Source: JAWPMT01 sp964653795 (lineage in GTDB: Bacteria; Bacteroidota; Bacteroidia; Cytophagales; Cyclobacteriaceae). From it: 33,835 bases of DNA. Location of the stretch: the NCBI GenBank assembly GCA_964653795.1, contig CAZZHO010000026.1, positions 1 through 33,835 on the forward strand, given 5' to 3'. Made by a program: the position numbers and the translations under genes. Positions 7,879 to 15,348 of the stretch are shown piece after piece (position 1 is the first letter of the stretch; the number at the start of each line of letters is the position of its first letter). A model generated the notes under the pieces. That model saw only the letters and a program-made list of their open reading frames with translations. It was not told where the DNA came from and did no database searches.

Positions 7879-8370
7879 ATGATTAAAAAAATCAAGCCAA
7901 AATCCGGGCAAGAATCAGTGTGGGACTATCCAAGACCGCCTGCCATAGAGCCAGTAACGGAACACATCAAAATCGTATACGGCGGGGTAGAAATAGCCAA
8001 TAGTAACAAATCATTCCGCATATTAGAAACCAGCCACCCACCTACCTACTACCTGCCGATATCAAGTTTTGTAGAAGGCTCCTTAGTTGCCACGGATCGC
8101 ACTAGCTTTTGTGAATTTAAGGGAGTCGCAATTTACTATCATATAGAGGCTAAGGGCCTATCCTCCGATTTTGCTGCATGGGGTTATCAAAACCCTAATG
8201 AAAAGTATAGTTCTTTGAAAAACCACATATCAGTATACGCTTCCAGAATGGATGCATGTTTTATTGGCAGCGAGCAAGTTCAAGCACAAGAAGGCGACTT
8301 CTATGGGGGATGGATCACCTCCAAGGTCGTTGGACCTTTCAAAGGTGGCGCTGGAACCTGGGGTTGGTAG
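7879..8370 (+). CDS. DUF427-family protein
   Basis: Small (163 aa) soluble protein of the DUF427 family. Family-like segments are VWDYPRPPAIEPV near the N-terminus, the central FRILETSHPPTYYLP, and the paired aromatic region with AAWGYQNPNEKY. The biochemical role of the family is unknown to me. Members often sit beside oxidative or stress genes. Here it lies between a DinB-fold protein and a Crp/Fnr regulator, 2 bp after the former and 11 bp before the latter, consistent with one transcript. There is no signal peptide, so it should be cytoplasmic. Glycine-rich C-terminus (FKGGAGTWGW). Confidence 0.88.
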   Translation: MIKKIKPKSGQESVWDYPRPPAIEPVTEHIKIVYGGVEIANSNKSFRILETSHPPTYYLPISSFVEGSLVATDRTSFCEFKGVAIYYHIEAKGLSSDFAAWGYQNPNEKYSSLKNHISVYASRMDACFIGSEQVQAQEGDFYGGWITSKVVGPFKGGAGTWGW

Positions 8371-8381
8371 TCACAGTGTAC

Positions 8382-8951
8382 ATGAACCCTCTCATTACTT
8401 ACCTTAGAAAACACATTCCAGATATTGATCCTGATGTGCTGAATAATATCTCATCTATTATAACTAAGGAATCTGTCAGTAAAGGTGATTTTCTTCTAAA
8501 ACAAGGGGATACATGCAAGCACCTCTACTTCAATGAAAGCGGCATTATCCGTTGTTTCTCTCTCAGAGATGGGATAGACATTACAACCTGGTTTAGCTTC
8601 AAAAATGAATTCATCACTTCATTTACCAGTTTTTTCCCAAAAGTTCCCAGCTATGAGAACATGGAACTATTGACTGATGCTACGCTACTAAAAATTAGCT
8701 TCTCAGATTTTGACACACTTAGGAGGCAGTCAATCGAGTTTGAAAGAGTGATCAACCACTTCATCACCCTTTACACCATTCAAATAGAAAAAAGACTTTT
8801 CCAGATACAAACTCAGTCTGCAATAGAAAAGTATCAGACGATGCTCCGGTCAGAGCCGCACCTCATACAAAAGATACCAAGCAAACACCTTGCATCCTAC
8901 TTAGGAGTAACTAGAGAAACATTGAGTCGCATACGCTCAAGCATTAATTGA
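8382..8951 (+). CDS. Crp/Fnr-family transcriptional regulator
   Basis: A 189-aa regulator with an N-terminal cyclic-nucleotide-binding-like beta barrel (about 20-110; FLLKQGDTCKHLYFNESGI) and a C-terminal winged helix (about 145-189; recognition region IPSKHLASYLGVTRETLSRIR region, residues 165-185). I start it at the ATG at 8382, 11 bp after the DUF427 stop, because an earlier in-frame extension would overlap that gene by over 100 bp with non-family sequence. There is no Cys cluster for an Fnr-type Fe-S centre, and the cAMP-pocket residues are not conserved in an obvious way, so the signal is unknown. A TTGAC-N4-GTCAC palindrome overlaps its stop and precedes the flavoprotein gene, a plausible target. 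Confidence 0.92.
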   Translation: MNPLITYLRKHIPDIDPDVLNNISSIITKESVSKGDFLLKQGDTCKHLYFNESGIIRCFSLRDGIDITTWFSFKNEFITSFTSFFPKVPSYENMELLTDATLLKISFSDFDTLRRQSIEFERVINHFITLYTIQIEKRLFQIQTQSAIEKYQTMLRSEPHLIQKIPSKHLASYLGVTRETLSRIRSSIN

Positions 8952-8961
8952 CATTTGTCAC
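8948..8961. promoter_or_regulatory. Candidate Crp/Fnr-type operator
   Basis: Sequence TTGACATTTGTCAC: half-sites TTGAC and GTCAC with a 4-bp spacer, matching the general TTGAy-N4-rTCAA layout of Fnr/Dnr-type boxes except for the last base. It overlaps the stop codon of the Crp/Fnr gene and lies 46 bp before the flavoprotein ATG. Binding is an inference. Confidence 0.4.
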
Positions 8962-9006
8962 ACTTTCAGCGCGCCTCTTTATCCAGTTTTGGCAAAAATC
9001 ATAAGC

Positions 9007-10168
9007 ATGGATAAATATTTAATTATCGGTGCGGGTCCTGCAGGGCTTTCNNNNNNNNNNNNNNNNNNNNNNNNNNNNNNNNNNNNNNNNNNNNNNNNNN
9101 NNNNNNNNNNNNNNNNNNNNNNNNNNNNNNNNNNNNNNNNNNNNNNNNNNCCATCATGACCTCAACAAATCGATTCATTTCAATACCAAAGTATCCAAAG
9201 CCATACCAACTGACAACAAATGGTCAGTGACCTTTGATAATGGAACAAAAGGCACTTATGCGGGGCTGATAATTGCGACAGGAATTACATGGCACAAGAA
9301 CTTCCCTGCTCTTCAAGGGAAATATTCAGGCCGAATCATTCACAGTTTTGACTACAAATCTTCAGAGCTGTTCAAAGACAAAAAGGTCCTAATAATAGGA
9401 GCTGGCAATTCAGGCTGCGATATCGCCTGTGATGCAGCTAGAGAAGCAGGCCAAGCTTTCATTAGTATGAGACGAGGTTACTATTTTATTCCCAAATATC
9501 TATTTGGAATGCCCTCTGACCTTTTTAAAGAGAAATATGGATTTCCCATAAAAAGGATAGACAGATTCATATCAGAACTACTATTAAATAAAGTGGTGGT
9601 TGGAAATCTTGAGAACTACGGCCTTCAAAAGCCAGATCATGGTTTACTACAATCTCATCCCATCATGAACAACAGGCTTTTGCATCACTTAGGACATGGG
9701 GATATTTCGGCAAAACCTGACATTGATTCTTGCGATGGAAAGATGGTAAGATTCAAAGATGGTTCGCAGGAGGAAATAGACCTGATTGTAACCGCTACTG
9801 GATACAAGAGAACTTTCCCATTTCTTGATGATGAAATAATTAAGTCGAAGGAACACAAGCAAGTGGACTTATACCTGGAGATGTTCCATAGGACTCATGA
9901 CAATTTATTCTTTACCGGAGGCATCGAAGTTTCCTCCGCCATATTTGGTCTATTAAGCTTACAAGGTGAGACAATTGCAGCAGCGATAAAAGCCAAAAAT
10001 CGGGGAAACACCTCTTACAAAAATTTCCTGGACGATAAGCGAACAAAACAACATAATCTAAAACGGAACAACAGATATATTTCCAGCCTCCGGCATGAGC
10101 GATATGTAGATAAACCCAGCTATCAGAAACTACTTAAGCGCCAGATTAAATCATTTGCTCATGACTAG
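9007..10168 (+). CDS. Flavin-containing monooxygenase-like NAD(P)/FAD protein, interrupted by assembly gap
   Basis: FAD- and NAD(P)H-dependent oxygenase or oxidoreductase of the FMO/CzcO-like group. The N-terminus MDKYLIIGAGPAGLS is a classic FAD Rossmann GxGxxG, followed by the 100-N gap. After it come a YSGRIIHSFDY stretch matching the FMO pattern FxGxxxHxxxY (Tyr for Phe), a second dinucleotide motif IIGAGNSGCDIA for NADPH, and an ATGY motif (TATGYKRTFPF). The frame of the start (9007) differs from the frame after the gap, so the span is not a multiple of three; the 100 N are only a placeholder and about 80-90 residues are probably missing. It follows the Crp/Fnr gene and overlaps the next start (ATGACTAG). 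The substrate is unknown. Confidence 0.88.
9051..9150. other. Assembly gap (100 N) inside the flavoprotein gene
   Basis: Exactly 100 N. The reading frame before the gap (phase of the ATG at 9007) and after it (CAT at 9152 begins a family-like region) disagree, which shows that the real gap is not 100 bases long. Confidence 0.99.
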
Positions 10169-10637
10169 ACTATTGAAATCAATATTGGAGAGGCAGATGG
10201 CCTTTAACATGACGCTCAAGTTATTAGCATTCCTAACCAAATTCAACAGGTTGAACGGCTTAACCAGAAAGACCACTGCGGCTTTAGCTAAATTGAATGT
10301 AAACTTGAATAAAGCCAAGAAAGCCCATACCATTTCGGATCTTGCTCAAACCTGGAAAAACCTAATGCCTCCCGATGGTCTACAAAACTTCAAGGTTTCA
10401 AAAATAGAAGATGAAACTGCATTCGCAGAAATACATCTGCACTGCCCGCTAAGAGGTACCGGGAGGGTCCATGACTGCTATAAACTCATGAACTACGACC
10501 GTCAGCTTATGGAAAAAGTTGGTGGTCAACTTATTGTGCTAGAGTCCCAATCGAACTCCGGTAAAAGCTACTGTCGACTGGCCATTCGAAAAAAAGAGGC
10601 TGATACTGATGATCTAGTGCCCGCTCATGAGCAATAG
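10161..10637 (+). CDS. Small protein, possibly related to the ATC-hydrolase (L-2-amino-thiazoline-4-carboxylate hydrolase) family
   Basis: A 158-aa protein using the ATG at 10161, which overlaps the flavoprotein stop (ATGACTAG), so the two are translationally linked. The N-terminal 55 residues are basic, helical and amphipathic. The C-terminal half has the pattern HCPLRGTG, DCYKLMNYDRQLM, then GGQLIVLESQSNSGKSYC, resembling the Cys-x-Asp-x-Gly-Cys layout I recall for ATC-hydrolase-like proteins. That resemblance is from memory and weak. Conserved-looking cysteines at the start and end of the domain could form an active or metal site. It converges on an M23 gene with only 3 bp between the stops. 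Confidence 0.75.
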   Translation: MTRLLKSILERQMAFNMTLKLLAFLTKFNRLNGLTRKTTAALAKLNVNLNKAKKAHTISDLAQTWKNLMPPDGLQNFKVSKIEDETAFAEIHLHCPLRGTGRVHDCYKLMNYDRQLMEKVGGQLIVLESQSNSGKSYCRLAIRKKEADTDDLVPAHEQ

Positions 10638-10640
10638 ATT

Positions 10641-11324
10641 CTAATTTTCACAAGCACCATACTCCTTGTAACTTTCCAATACCACATCATTAGGTACCAC
10701 ATTATTGAAGCTCACAGGCACACCTTCATATGGCCACGTTCCAGGACCTTCTACTACTATGAAATGTAGATGAGGATAACCTGCAAGACCTGACATTCCC
10801 GTGACTCCCAGAACCTGGCCTTGCTGTACTTCCTGACCAACAGCTACAATGACGCCACCCTCTGGAGAATGTAGGTAATAAGCCACTGTACCATCACGGT
10901 GTTCAACAGCAACCCAGTTACCTGAACCTCCCCCACCAGACGGCTTTGAATTCTCAACCCCTACCACAATACCATCTCTAGCGGCTATGAATTTTTCACC
11001 TACTGGCATGTCAAAATCAAAAGCAAGTGCATCAGGAGTACCCGGTGAGTGAAAAGAAGAAGAACAGTTTGATAGACCTGTCCTGAAGGTTCGCCCTTCA
11101 AAAAAGGGAAGGATATAAGGACTTGTAGCTGGGTCAGGATATACTTTCCCGTTGCAAGCCTTTTGTTCCTCATAGTAAAATCCTTCGGCACAACCTTCAG
11201 ATGTCGGTTCTGCAGGAGCACCTGAAGGGGAATAATTTGGGGCAGCCGCCGGACCAGGTGCTTGTGAGTTGTCGCAGGAAACAAAAATTAAAAACGCTAT
11301 CAGGAATAGGAAATTGACTCTCAT
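10641..11324 (-). CDS. M23-family metallopeptidase-like lipoprotein
   Basis: Predicted lipoprotein (lipobox FVSC, Cys17) with a Pro/Ala/Ser-rich linker (about 18-42), a short cysteine-containing region (Cys45, Cys57, Cys87) and a C-terminal M23/LytM-like beta domain (about 90-215). Zn-site candidates are His92, Asp103 or Asp105 (LAFDFDMPVG), His152 and the HLH pair His185/His187 (GYPHLHF). M23 enzymes cut peptidoglycan peptide cross-links or related peptides. The spacing between the first His and Asp is longer than in LytM, so activity is likely but not certain. Start ATG at 11324. It is the downstream neighbour of the FISUMP gene on the same strand (86 bp apart). Confidence 0.9.
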   Translation of the reverse strand: MRVNFLFLIAFLIFVSCDNSQAPGPAAAPNYSPSGAPAEPTSEGCAEGFYYEEQKACNGKVYPDPATSPYILPFFEGRTFRTGLSNCSSSFHSPGTPDALAFDFDMPVGEKFIAARDGIVVGVENSKPSGGGGSGNWVAVEHRDGTVAYYLHSPEGGVIVAVGQEVQQGQVLGVTGMSGLAGYPHLHFIVVEGPGTWPYEGVPVSFNNVVPNDVVLESYKEYGACEN

Positions 11325-11410
11325 CCAACAAATGAATGAAAGTCCGATAAAGAGGTCGTCCCGTAAAATGCGAATAGGTAAAGAATTATTATTCTGAACC
11401 TTAAAGCTCT

Positions 11411-12016
11411 TTAGTTATGATATTTGACGCATCTGGTATGCAAAAAGTAGCTATCGCCCACTTTCGAATGATAGATCTGCTCCGACCCTTTCTGAAGCGT
11501 AATAATACCTGCAGTGTTACTGTCTTTCAGTTCATTGTCCCACCAGTTTCCACTACTTCCCGCCTGCTGAAATTCTTTGCTGGCAGTGGCAAAACCACCA
11601 TACAACATATTCATATCACTATCACCTCCTGACATCAAATGTTTTGCAGCGTGGTGACTCCCCTCAAAAAATGCAAAAAGATGTTTCCATTCAACTATTG
11701 TTGGGACATGCCAGCCAGAGGGGCAGGCAAGATTCGCCTGCTCATAGTTATATAGCTTCCCGAAAGCATCGCAATATTCCTTCAGGTCATCATAACATAG
11801 CGACCCATCCACATCATACTGCACATTCTCAGCTAGCCAAGTTCTTTGTATGTACGAGTTATGATGCTGCTTCGTGAAAGTGATTGTTTTATACTCTCTT
11901 CCGTCACGTTGATCTGTGTAAGAACCGATGGTGTGGGAGAACTTCTTTTTCTTCTTTTCCTGTCCAAAAGAAACGCTTACAACAAGTAAGAAAAGAAAAG
12001 CCAAAATCAGACGCAT
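11411..12016 (-). CDS. Secreted FISUMP-domain protein
   Basis: A 201-aa exported protein with a Sec signal peptide (about 1-19, cleavage near SFGQ) and a FISUMP domain (Fibrobacter succinogenes major paralogous domain), seen in TDQRDGREYKTITF, TWLAENVQYD, GKLYNYEQA and ACPSGWHVPTIVEW. The family is widespread in Bacteroidota and Fibrobacterota surface proteins; its role is unclear. A Lys run (KKKKKF) follows the signal peptide. I use the ATG at 12016; a TTG five codons upstream is less convincing because the ATG directly precedes the signal peptide. It is divergent from the NTF2-like gene, with a 148-bp shared region containing an inverted repeat. Confidence 0.88.
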   Translation of the reverse strand: MRLILAFLFLLVVSVSFGQEKKKKKFSHTIGSYTDQRDGREYKTITFTKQHHNSYIQRTWLAENVQYDVDGSLCYDDLKEYCDAFGKLYNYEQANLACPSGWHVPTIVEWKHLFAFFEGSHHAAKHLMSGGDSDMNMLYGGFATASKEFQQAGSSGNWWDNELKDSNTAGIITLQKGSEQIYHSKVGDSYFLHTRCVKYHN

Positions 12017-12101
12017 AGCCAGGTTTTTCAAGTGATGTCCGAATTTAACCAGATCAGAGGTTTTAGCATTTATTTTTAGTCATAAGACGGAATTTTTGTT
12101 C

Positions 12102-12121
12102 AGTGACATAGGGCTGTCACT
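12102..12121. promoter_or_regulatory. Inverted repeat in divergent intergenic region
   Basis: Perfect 7-bp arms AGTGACA and TGTCACT separated by 6 bp. It lies between the divergent FISUMP and NTF2-like genes, 44 bp before the latter's ATG and about 9 bp upstream of a -7-like TTTCTTTG (12130-12137). This position suits an operator for the NTF2-like gene. The binding protein is unknown. Confidence 0.4.
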
Positions 12122-12164
12122 TAGGGTTCTTTCTTTGTACCTACAAAAACCAAACAATAAAAAA

Positions 12165-12536
12165 ATGAGTGTTCAAGAAATAGCAGAAAGACTAGTAGCC
12201 CTTTCAAGAGAAGGCAAGTATGAGCAAGTCTACCAGGAACTTTTCTCCCCTGAGATTGAAAGTATGGAGCCCAAACTTGATGGCAGCTGGGATACTGCCA
12301 AAGGGTTTGATGAGCTAAAGGCAAAAGCCGACAAATGGAATGAAATGTGTGAAGCATTTGAAGAAGGAGAAATATCGGACCCTATTGTGGCTGAGAACTT
12401 TTTCTCTTGTTCTTGGAAAATGCGAGTAAAGTTTAAAGGGGCTCCAGAATTCATGCAAATGGATGAGATAGCCGTATATCGAGTCAAAGAAGGCAAAGTC
12501 GTATTGGAGCAATTTTTCTATACACCATTCGAATAA
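12165..12536 (+). CDS. SnoaL/NTF2-like domain protein
   Basis: A 123-aa cytoplasmic protein with the small cone-shaped SnoaL/NTF2-like fold, inferred from an N-terminal helical region (VQEIAERLVALSREGKYEQV), an FSPEIESMEP segment, and C-terminal strands (MDEIAVYRVKEGKVVLEQFFY). Such proteins range from small isomerases and hydrolases to ligand carriers; no catalytic residue can be assigned. The ATG at 12165 is chosen because the in-frame sequence upstream runs through promoter-like DNA and is not family-like. It is followed by the AraC-type regulator 113 bp away, which appears to have its own promoter. Confidence 0.88.
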   Translation: MSVQEIAERLVALSREGKYEQVYQELFSPEIESMEPKLDGSWDTAKGFDELKAKADKWNEMCEAFEEGEISDPIVAENFFSCSWKMRVKFKGAPEFMQMDEIAVYRVKEGKVVLEQFFYTPFE

Positions 12537-12586
12537 TCATCGCGGTGAATCGGAATTGTGTCCTCAATTCCTGTGGTGACCAAAAT

Positions 12587-12598
12587 GGTAAGCTTACC
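12587..12598. promoter_or_regulatory. 12-bp perfect palindrome upstream of AraC-type regulator
   Basis: GGTAAGCTTACC, a perfect palindrome, flanked by GTGGT (12573-12577) on the left and ACCAC (12601-12605) on the right, which are complementary to each other but unevenly spaced. It ends 7 bp before the TTTG at 12606 and 26 bp before the TAACTTTG element, consistent with an operator. The binding protein is unknown. Confidence 0.4.
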
Positions 12599-12605
12599 TG
12601 ACCAC

Positions 12606-12632
12606 TTTGCCAGGTATTCCTACCTAACTTTG
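12606..12632 (+). promoter_or_regulatory. Candidate Bacteroidota-type promoter of the AraC regulator
   Basis: TAACTTTG (12625-12632) exactly matches the Bacteroidota -7 consensus TAnnTTTG. A TTTG at 12606-12609 could serve as the -33 element, but its 15-bp spacer is shorter than usual. The ATG is at 12650, implying a leader of about 12 nt. Confidence 0.5.
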
Positions 12633-12649
12633 AGACCAACTCATTGTAG

Positions 12650-13660
12650 ATGGTCTCTCTTCTTTTTCTTTTTGCGAGTCTTGGCGTTTTCAATGCTTTT
12701 ATTGTGGGTATTCACCTACTGGCAAAAAAGAAACGACATCTGACCGATATCTACTTTGCAGGGTTACTATTGACTTTAGCAATCCGTATCGGCAAATCCG
12801 TGTTTTACTACTTCCACAGGGATGCAGATAAGCTCATTTTACAGCTTGGTCTCTCTGCTTGCATCTTTATAGGTCCATTCTTCTACCTGTTTCTGAAAAC
12901 CTTGGTTAAAGAAAAAATTGATAGTAGAAAGGACGTCCTCCTACTTGTTTCACTACTTGTTGCGATCTCCTTGATAGGAATCGCCTTCCCTTATCAACAA
13001 AACCCAGAAATTTGGAATACATATATCGTCCAAGGCATCTACGTAATTTGGGTACTATTTCTAGTCTTAGGTCTACTCATTTCCTACCCTGTAGTTCTAA
13101 AATCATATGATTCCGACAAGGTTAGAAACAACAGAAACTATGTATTGGGTATTATTTTCACTTTCATTTTCATCACGCTCACCTACCAGCTTGCACTATT
13201 CATCGGAATAACCTACATATGGGGAGCCCTCATCTTCACCTTCTCATTCTACTATCTCTCCTACCGTGTGTTATTCAATAAACATGGAGCCGTACCAAAG
13301 GCACTTTTTAGAAACCCTCCAACCGGCGAAGATCTGCTAGCCTCTTTGGCCTCCATTATGAAAGAGCAAAAGCCCTACAAAAAGCAAGGGCTGAAACTCG
13401 AGGAATTGGCTACTATTTCACAAACCTCTAAGCACGAATTATCAAAAGTCCTTAATGAAAACTATGGCAAAGGTTTCGCCAGATATGTACAGGAATATCG
13501 CGTATTGGAAGCCAAAGAGCTCATCATGAGCCACCATCATCTTTCACTAGAAGGAATTGGACATGAAGCTGGATTCAAATCAAAGTCCTCCTTTTTCGAA
13601 GCTTTCAAAAAGATCACAGGAACCACTCCAGCAGCATTTAGGAAGGAACAGAGCAGTTGA
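12650..13660 (+). CDS. Membrane-anchored AraC-family transcriptional regulator
   Basis: A 336-aa regulator with about seven hydrophobic segments in residues 1-205 and a C-terminal AraC/XylS double helix-turn-helix (about 235-332). The family signature is visible as AGFKSKSSFFEAFKK and TGTTPAAFR (307-331). Membrane AraC proteins of this type are common in Bacteroidota and presumably sense a signal at or in the membrane, but the ligand is unknown. Start ATG at 12650, shortly after a strong -7 element and a 12-bp palindrome that may be its own or another regulator's operator. The secreted sugar-dehydrogenase-like gene lies 90 bp downstream and may be a target. Confidence 0.92.
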   Translation: MVSLLFLFASLGVFNAFIVGIHLLAKKKRHLTDIYFAGLLLTLAIRIGKSVFYYFHRDADKLILQLGLSACIFIGPFFYLFLKTLVKEKIDSRKDVLLLVSLLVAISLIGIAFPYQQNPEIWNTYIVQGIYVIWVLFLVLGLLISYPVVLKSYDSDKVRNNRNYVLGIIFTFIFITLTYQLALFIGITYIWGALIFTFSFYYLSYRVLFNKHGAVPKALFRNPPTGEDLLASLASIMKEQKPYKKQGLKLEELATISQTSKHELSKVLNENYGKGFARYVQEYRVLEAKELIMSHHHLSLEGIGHEAGFKSKSSFFEAFKKITGTTPAAFRKEQSS

Positions 13661-13750
13661 TTGGTTCGGAATTATCATTCTGGACTCTTCAAAGAGTAAT
13701 TCAATGAATCTCAATGGCCCAAGCCCGTATGCTTGTGGAAACGATTTACA

Positions 13751-15328
13751 ATGAAACTCAAGCACCGATTATTCTTAATGCTATTTCCTTTAGGCCTTCT
13801 ACTTCATGCACAAAGTGAGAGAGTCGAAATCAGGAAGACCATAGAAAAATTCATATTAGGCACTGAATACAATTACCCTGACTCTATACGTGATGTGTTT
13901 TATAGTTCTGAGGCCAAAATGTTCCTGCACACGGACGCAGACACAACTTTTATCGTAACTGCCGAACGATACGCTAACTTTTACACCCGAAGAACACCTG
14001 GCACCCGAAACAGTCGATACAGTAAAATCCTAACTATTGAACAGGTCAATCAAGTAGCCTATGTCAAGATTCAGGTGGATATTCCGGCTTTTGGCAATCG
14101 GTATTATGACCTGTTTCTGTTAAAGAAACTGGAAGGTTTGTGGAAAGTGGTAGCCAAAGTCACCTCTGCCGAGCCATTGCCCAGGAGACCGGTTGACTTA
14201 AAGTCAAAACCCAAAAAAGAAACAGTAATCTCAGGTTTGAAACGGCCTTGGAGTATGGCCTTCATATCGGAAAATTTGGTTTTAGTAGCGGAAAAAGATG
14301 GGACTATTCAAAAGGTCAATCTGGAAACCAAAGAAAAGCAGCCAATAACTGGCTTACCGTCAGATGTAGCCAGAGCCATCAAAATTGATACTACCCAGCA
14401 TGCCTTTGGAGTGCTGCCAGGACTGGCTCATGGTCAAACACGAAGTTTCAACGCCGGTTGGTTCCAAATTCTGTTAGATCCAGATTTTAAAACCAATAAC
14501 TACATCTACATCTCTTATGCAGCTGAAGATGAGAATAGAAGAAGTACGACAAAAGTCATCAGAGGAGAATTAAATGAGAACAGACTGGAAAAAGTAGAAA
14601 CATTACTTCTTGCAGCACCATTCTCACACGGCCTTTTCCATTATGGAGGAGGTATGATCTTTGGACCAGACAAAAAACTATATGTGACCGTTGGTGAAAG
14701 GAACCTTTATGAACACCTGAACCCGACTCCTCCTCTTTCTCAAGATCTTACGGACATGCGAGGAAAGATATTCAGACTAAATCCTGATGGGTCCGTTCCT
14801 GAAGACAATCCGAACTTTGGACCAGATGCCAAAAAAGGAATTTATGCTTTTGGCATCAGAGCATCTCAAGGCCTTAGTATTCATCCCGAAACAAAAGACA
14901 TATGGTTTAGTGAGCATGGCACCATCCAAGGAGATGAACTGAATATTTTAAAACCTGGAGTAAATTATGGATGGCCTTATAAAACCAGCGGAGGATACCG
15001 CACTCGAAACTATGACCCTGAAGTACCTGAGGGTCTCACATTCGAAGAACCGGTTTATTTCTGGGATAAGACTGTCGCTCCTACCGGACTTACTTTTTAT
15101 TCAGGCTCAGAATTTCCATTGTGGCAGGGAAACTTATTGGTTCCTGGTCTGAGCAAAGGAAGCCTATGGAGAATGGAAATAGAAGGTAATCAAGTAGTGG
15201 CAGCGGAGGAGCTATTCGTCAATGATCGCGTGCGAATAAGAAAAGTAGTCCAATCACCCAGAGGACAACTCTACTTACTCACTGATGAAGAAGAAGGCAA
15301 AATCATAAAGGTTGTAAACGGGGACTAA
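13751..15328 (+). CDS. Secreted NTF2-like / PQQ-type sugar (glucose/sorbosone) dehydrogenase fusion
   Basis: A 525-aa exported protein. Residues 1-20 are a Sec signal peptide (cleavage near LLHA). About 23-140 form an NTF2-like domain resembling putative lumazine-binding proteins. About 155-522 are a glucose/sorbosone dehydrogenase-type beta propeller, a family that oxidises sugars or polyols with PQQ in the periplasm. Propeller landmarks are HYGGG (His297, catalytic-His position), GIRASQG (Arg370), SEHGTIQGDELN (387-398) and NYGWP (405-409). The ATG at 13751 directly precedes the signal peptide and is preferred to the upstream in-frame codon at 13733. The fusion is unusual to me. No electron acceptor such as cytochrome c is encoded nearby. 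The gene ends within a terminator hairpin. Confidence 0.9.
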   Translation: MKLKHRLFLMLFPLGLLLHAQSERVEIRKTIEKFILGTEYNYPDSIRDVFYSSEAKMFLHTDADTTFIVTAERYANFYTRRTPGTRNSRYSKILTIEQVNQVAYVKIQVDIPAFGNRYYDLFLLKKLEGLWKVVAKVTSAEPLPRRPVDLKSKPKKETVISGLKRPWSMAFISENLVLVAEKDGTIQKVNLETKEKQPITGLPSDVARAIKIDTTQHAFGVLPGLAHGQTRSFNAGWFQILLDPDFKTNNYIYISYAAEDENRRSTTKVIRGELNENRLEKVETLLLAAPFSHGLFHYGGGMIFGPDKKLYVTVGERNLYEHLNPTPPLSQDLTDMRGKIFRLNPDGSVPEDNPNFGPDAKKGIYAFGIRASQGLSIHPETKDIWFSEHGTIQGDELNILKPGVNYGWPYKTSGGYRTRNYDPEVPEGLTFEEPVYFWDKTVAPTGLTFYSGSEFPLWQGNLLVPGLSKGSLWRMEIEGNQVVAAEELFVNDRVRIRKVVQSPRGQLYLLTDEEEGKIIKVVNGD

Positions 15329-15348
15329 GTCCCCTACTCTTTCTTTTT
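15320..15348 (+). terminator. Terminator spanning two convergent stop codons
   Basis: GGGGACT-A-AGTCCCC (15320-15334), which would fold as a 5-7 bp G/C-rich stem, followed by a T-rich tract to 15348. The sugar-dehydrogenase gene's TAA (15326-15328) lies in the centre, and the convergent gene's stop begins at 15334-15336. On the minus strand the flanking tract is less T-rich, so it fits the plus strand best. Confidence 0.65.

Noticed and set aside
8256..8381. Longer N-terminus for the Crp/Fnr regulator
   Set aside because: The extra residues are DUF427 coding sequence read in another frame, and the family's normal length fits the ATG at 8382.
9029..9151. Alternative start of the flavoprotein at 9029
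   Set aside because: It gives MRVLQGF with no FAD motif. It reads through the N gap in the wrong phase, while the ATG at 9007 gives a perfect GAGPAG start.
12102..12121. Inverted repeat as a classical Crp site (TGTGA-N6-TCACA)
   Set aside because: The GTGA/TCAC half-sites are 10 bp apart here, not 6, so the geometry is wrong for that class.
13684..13697. Dyad ACTCTTCAAAGAGT between the AraC and sugar-dehydrogenase genes
   Set aside because: Only 6-bp arms with a 2-nt loop and no T-run; too common in such AT-rich DNA to call.
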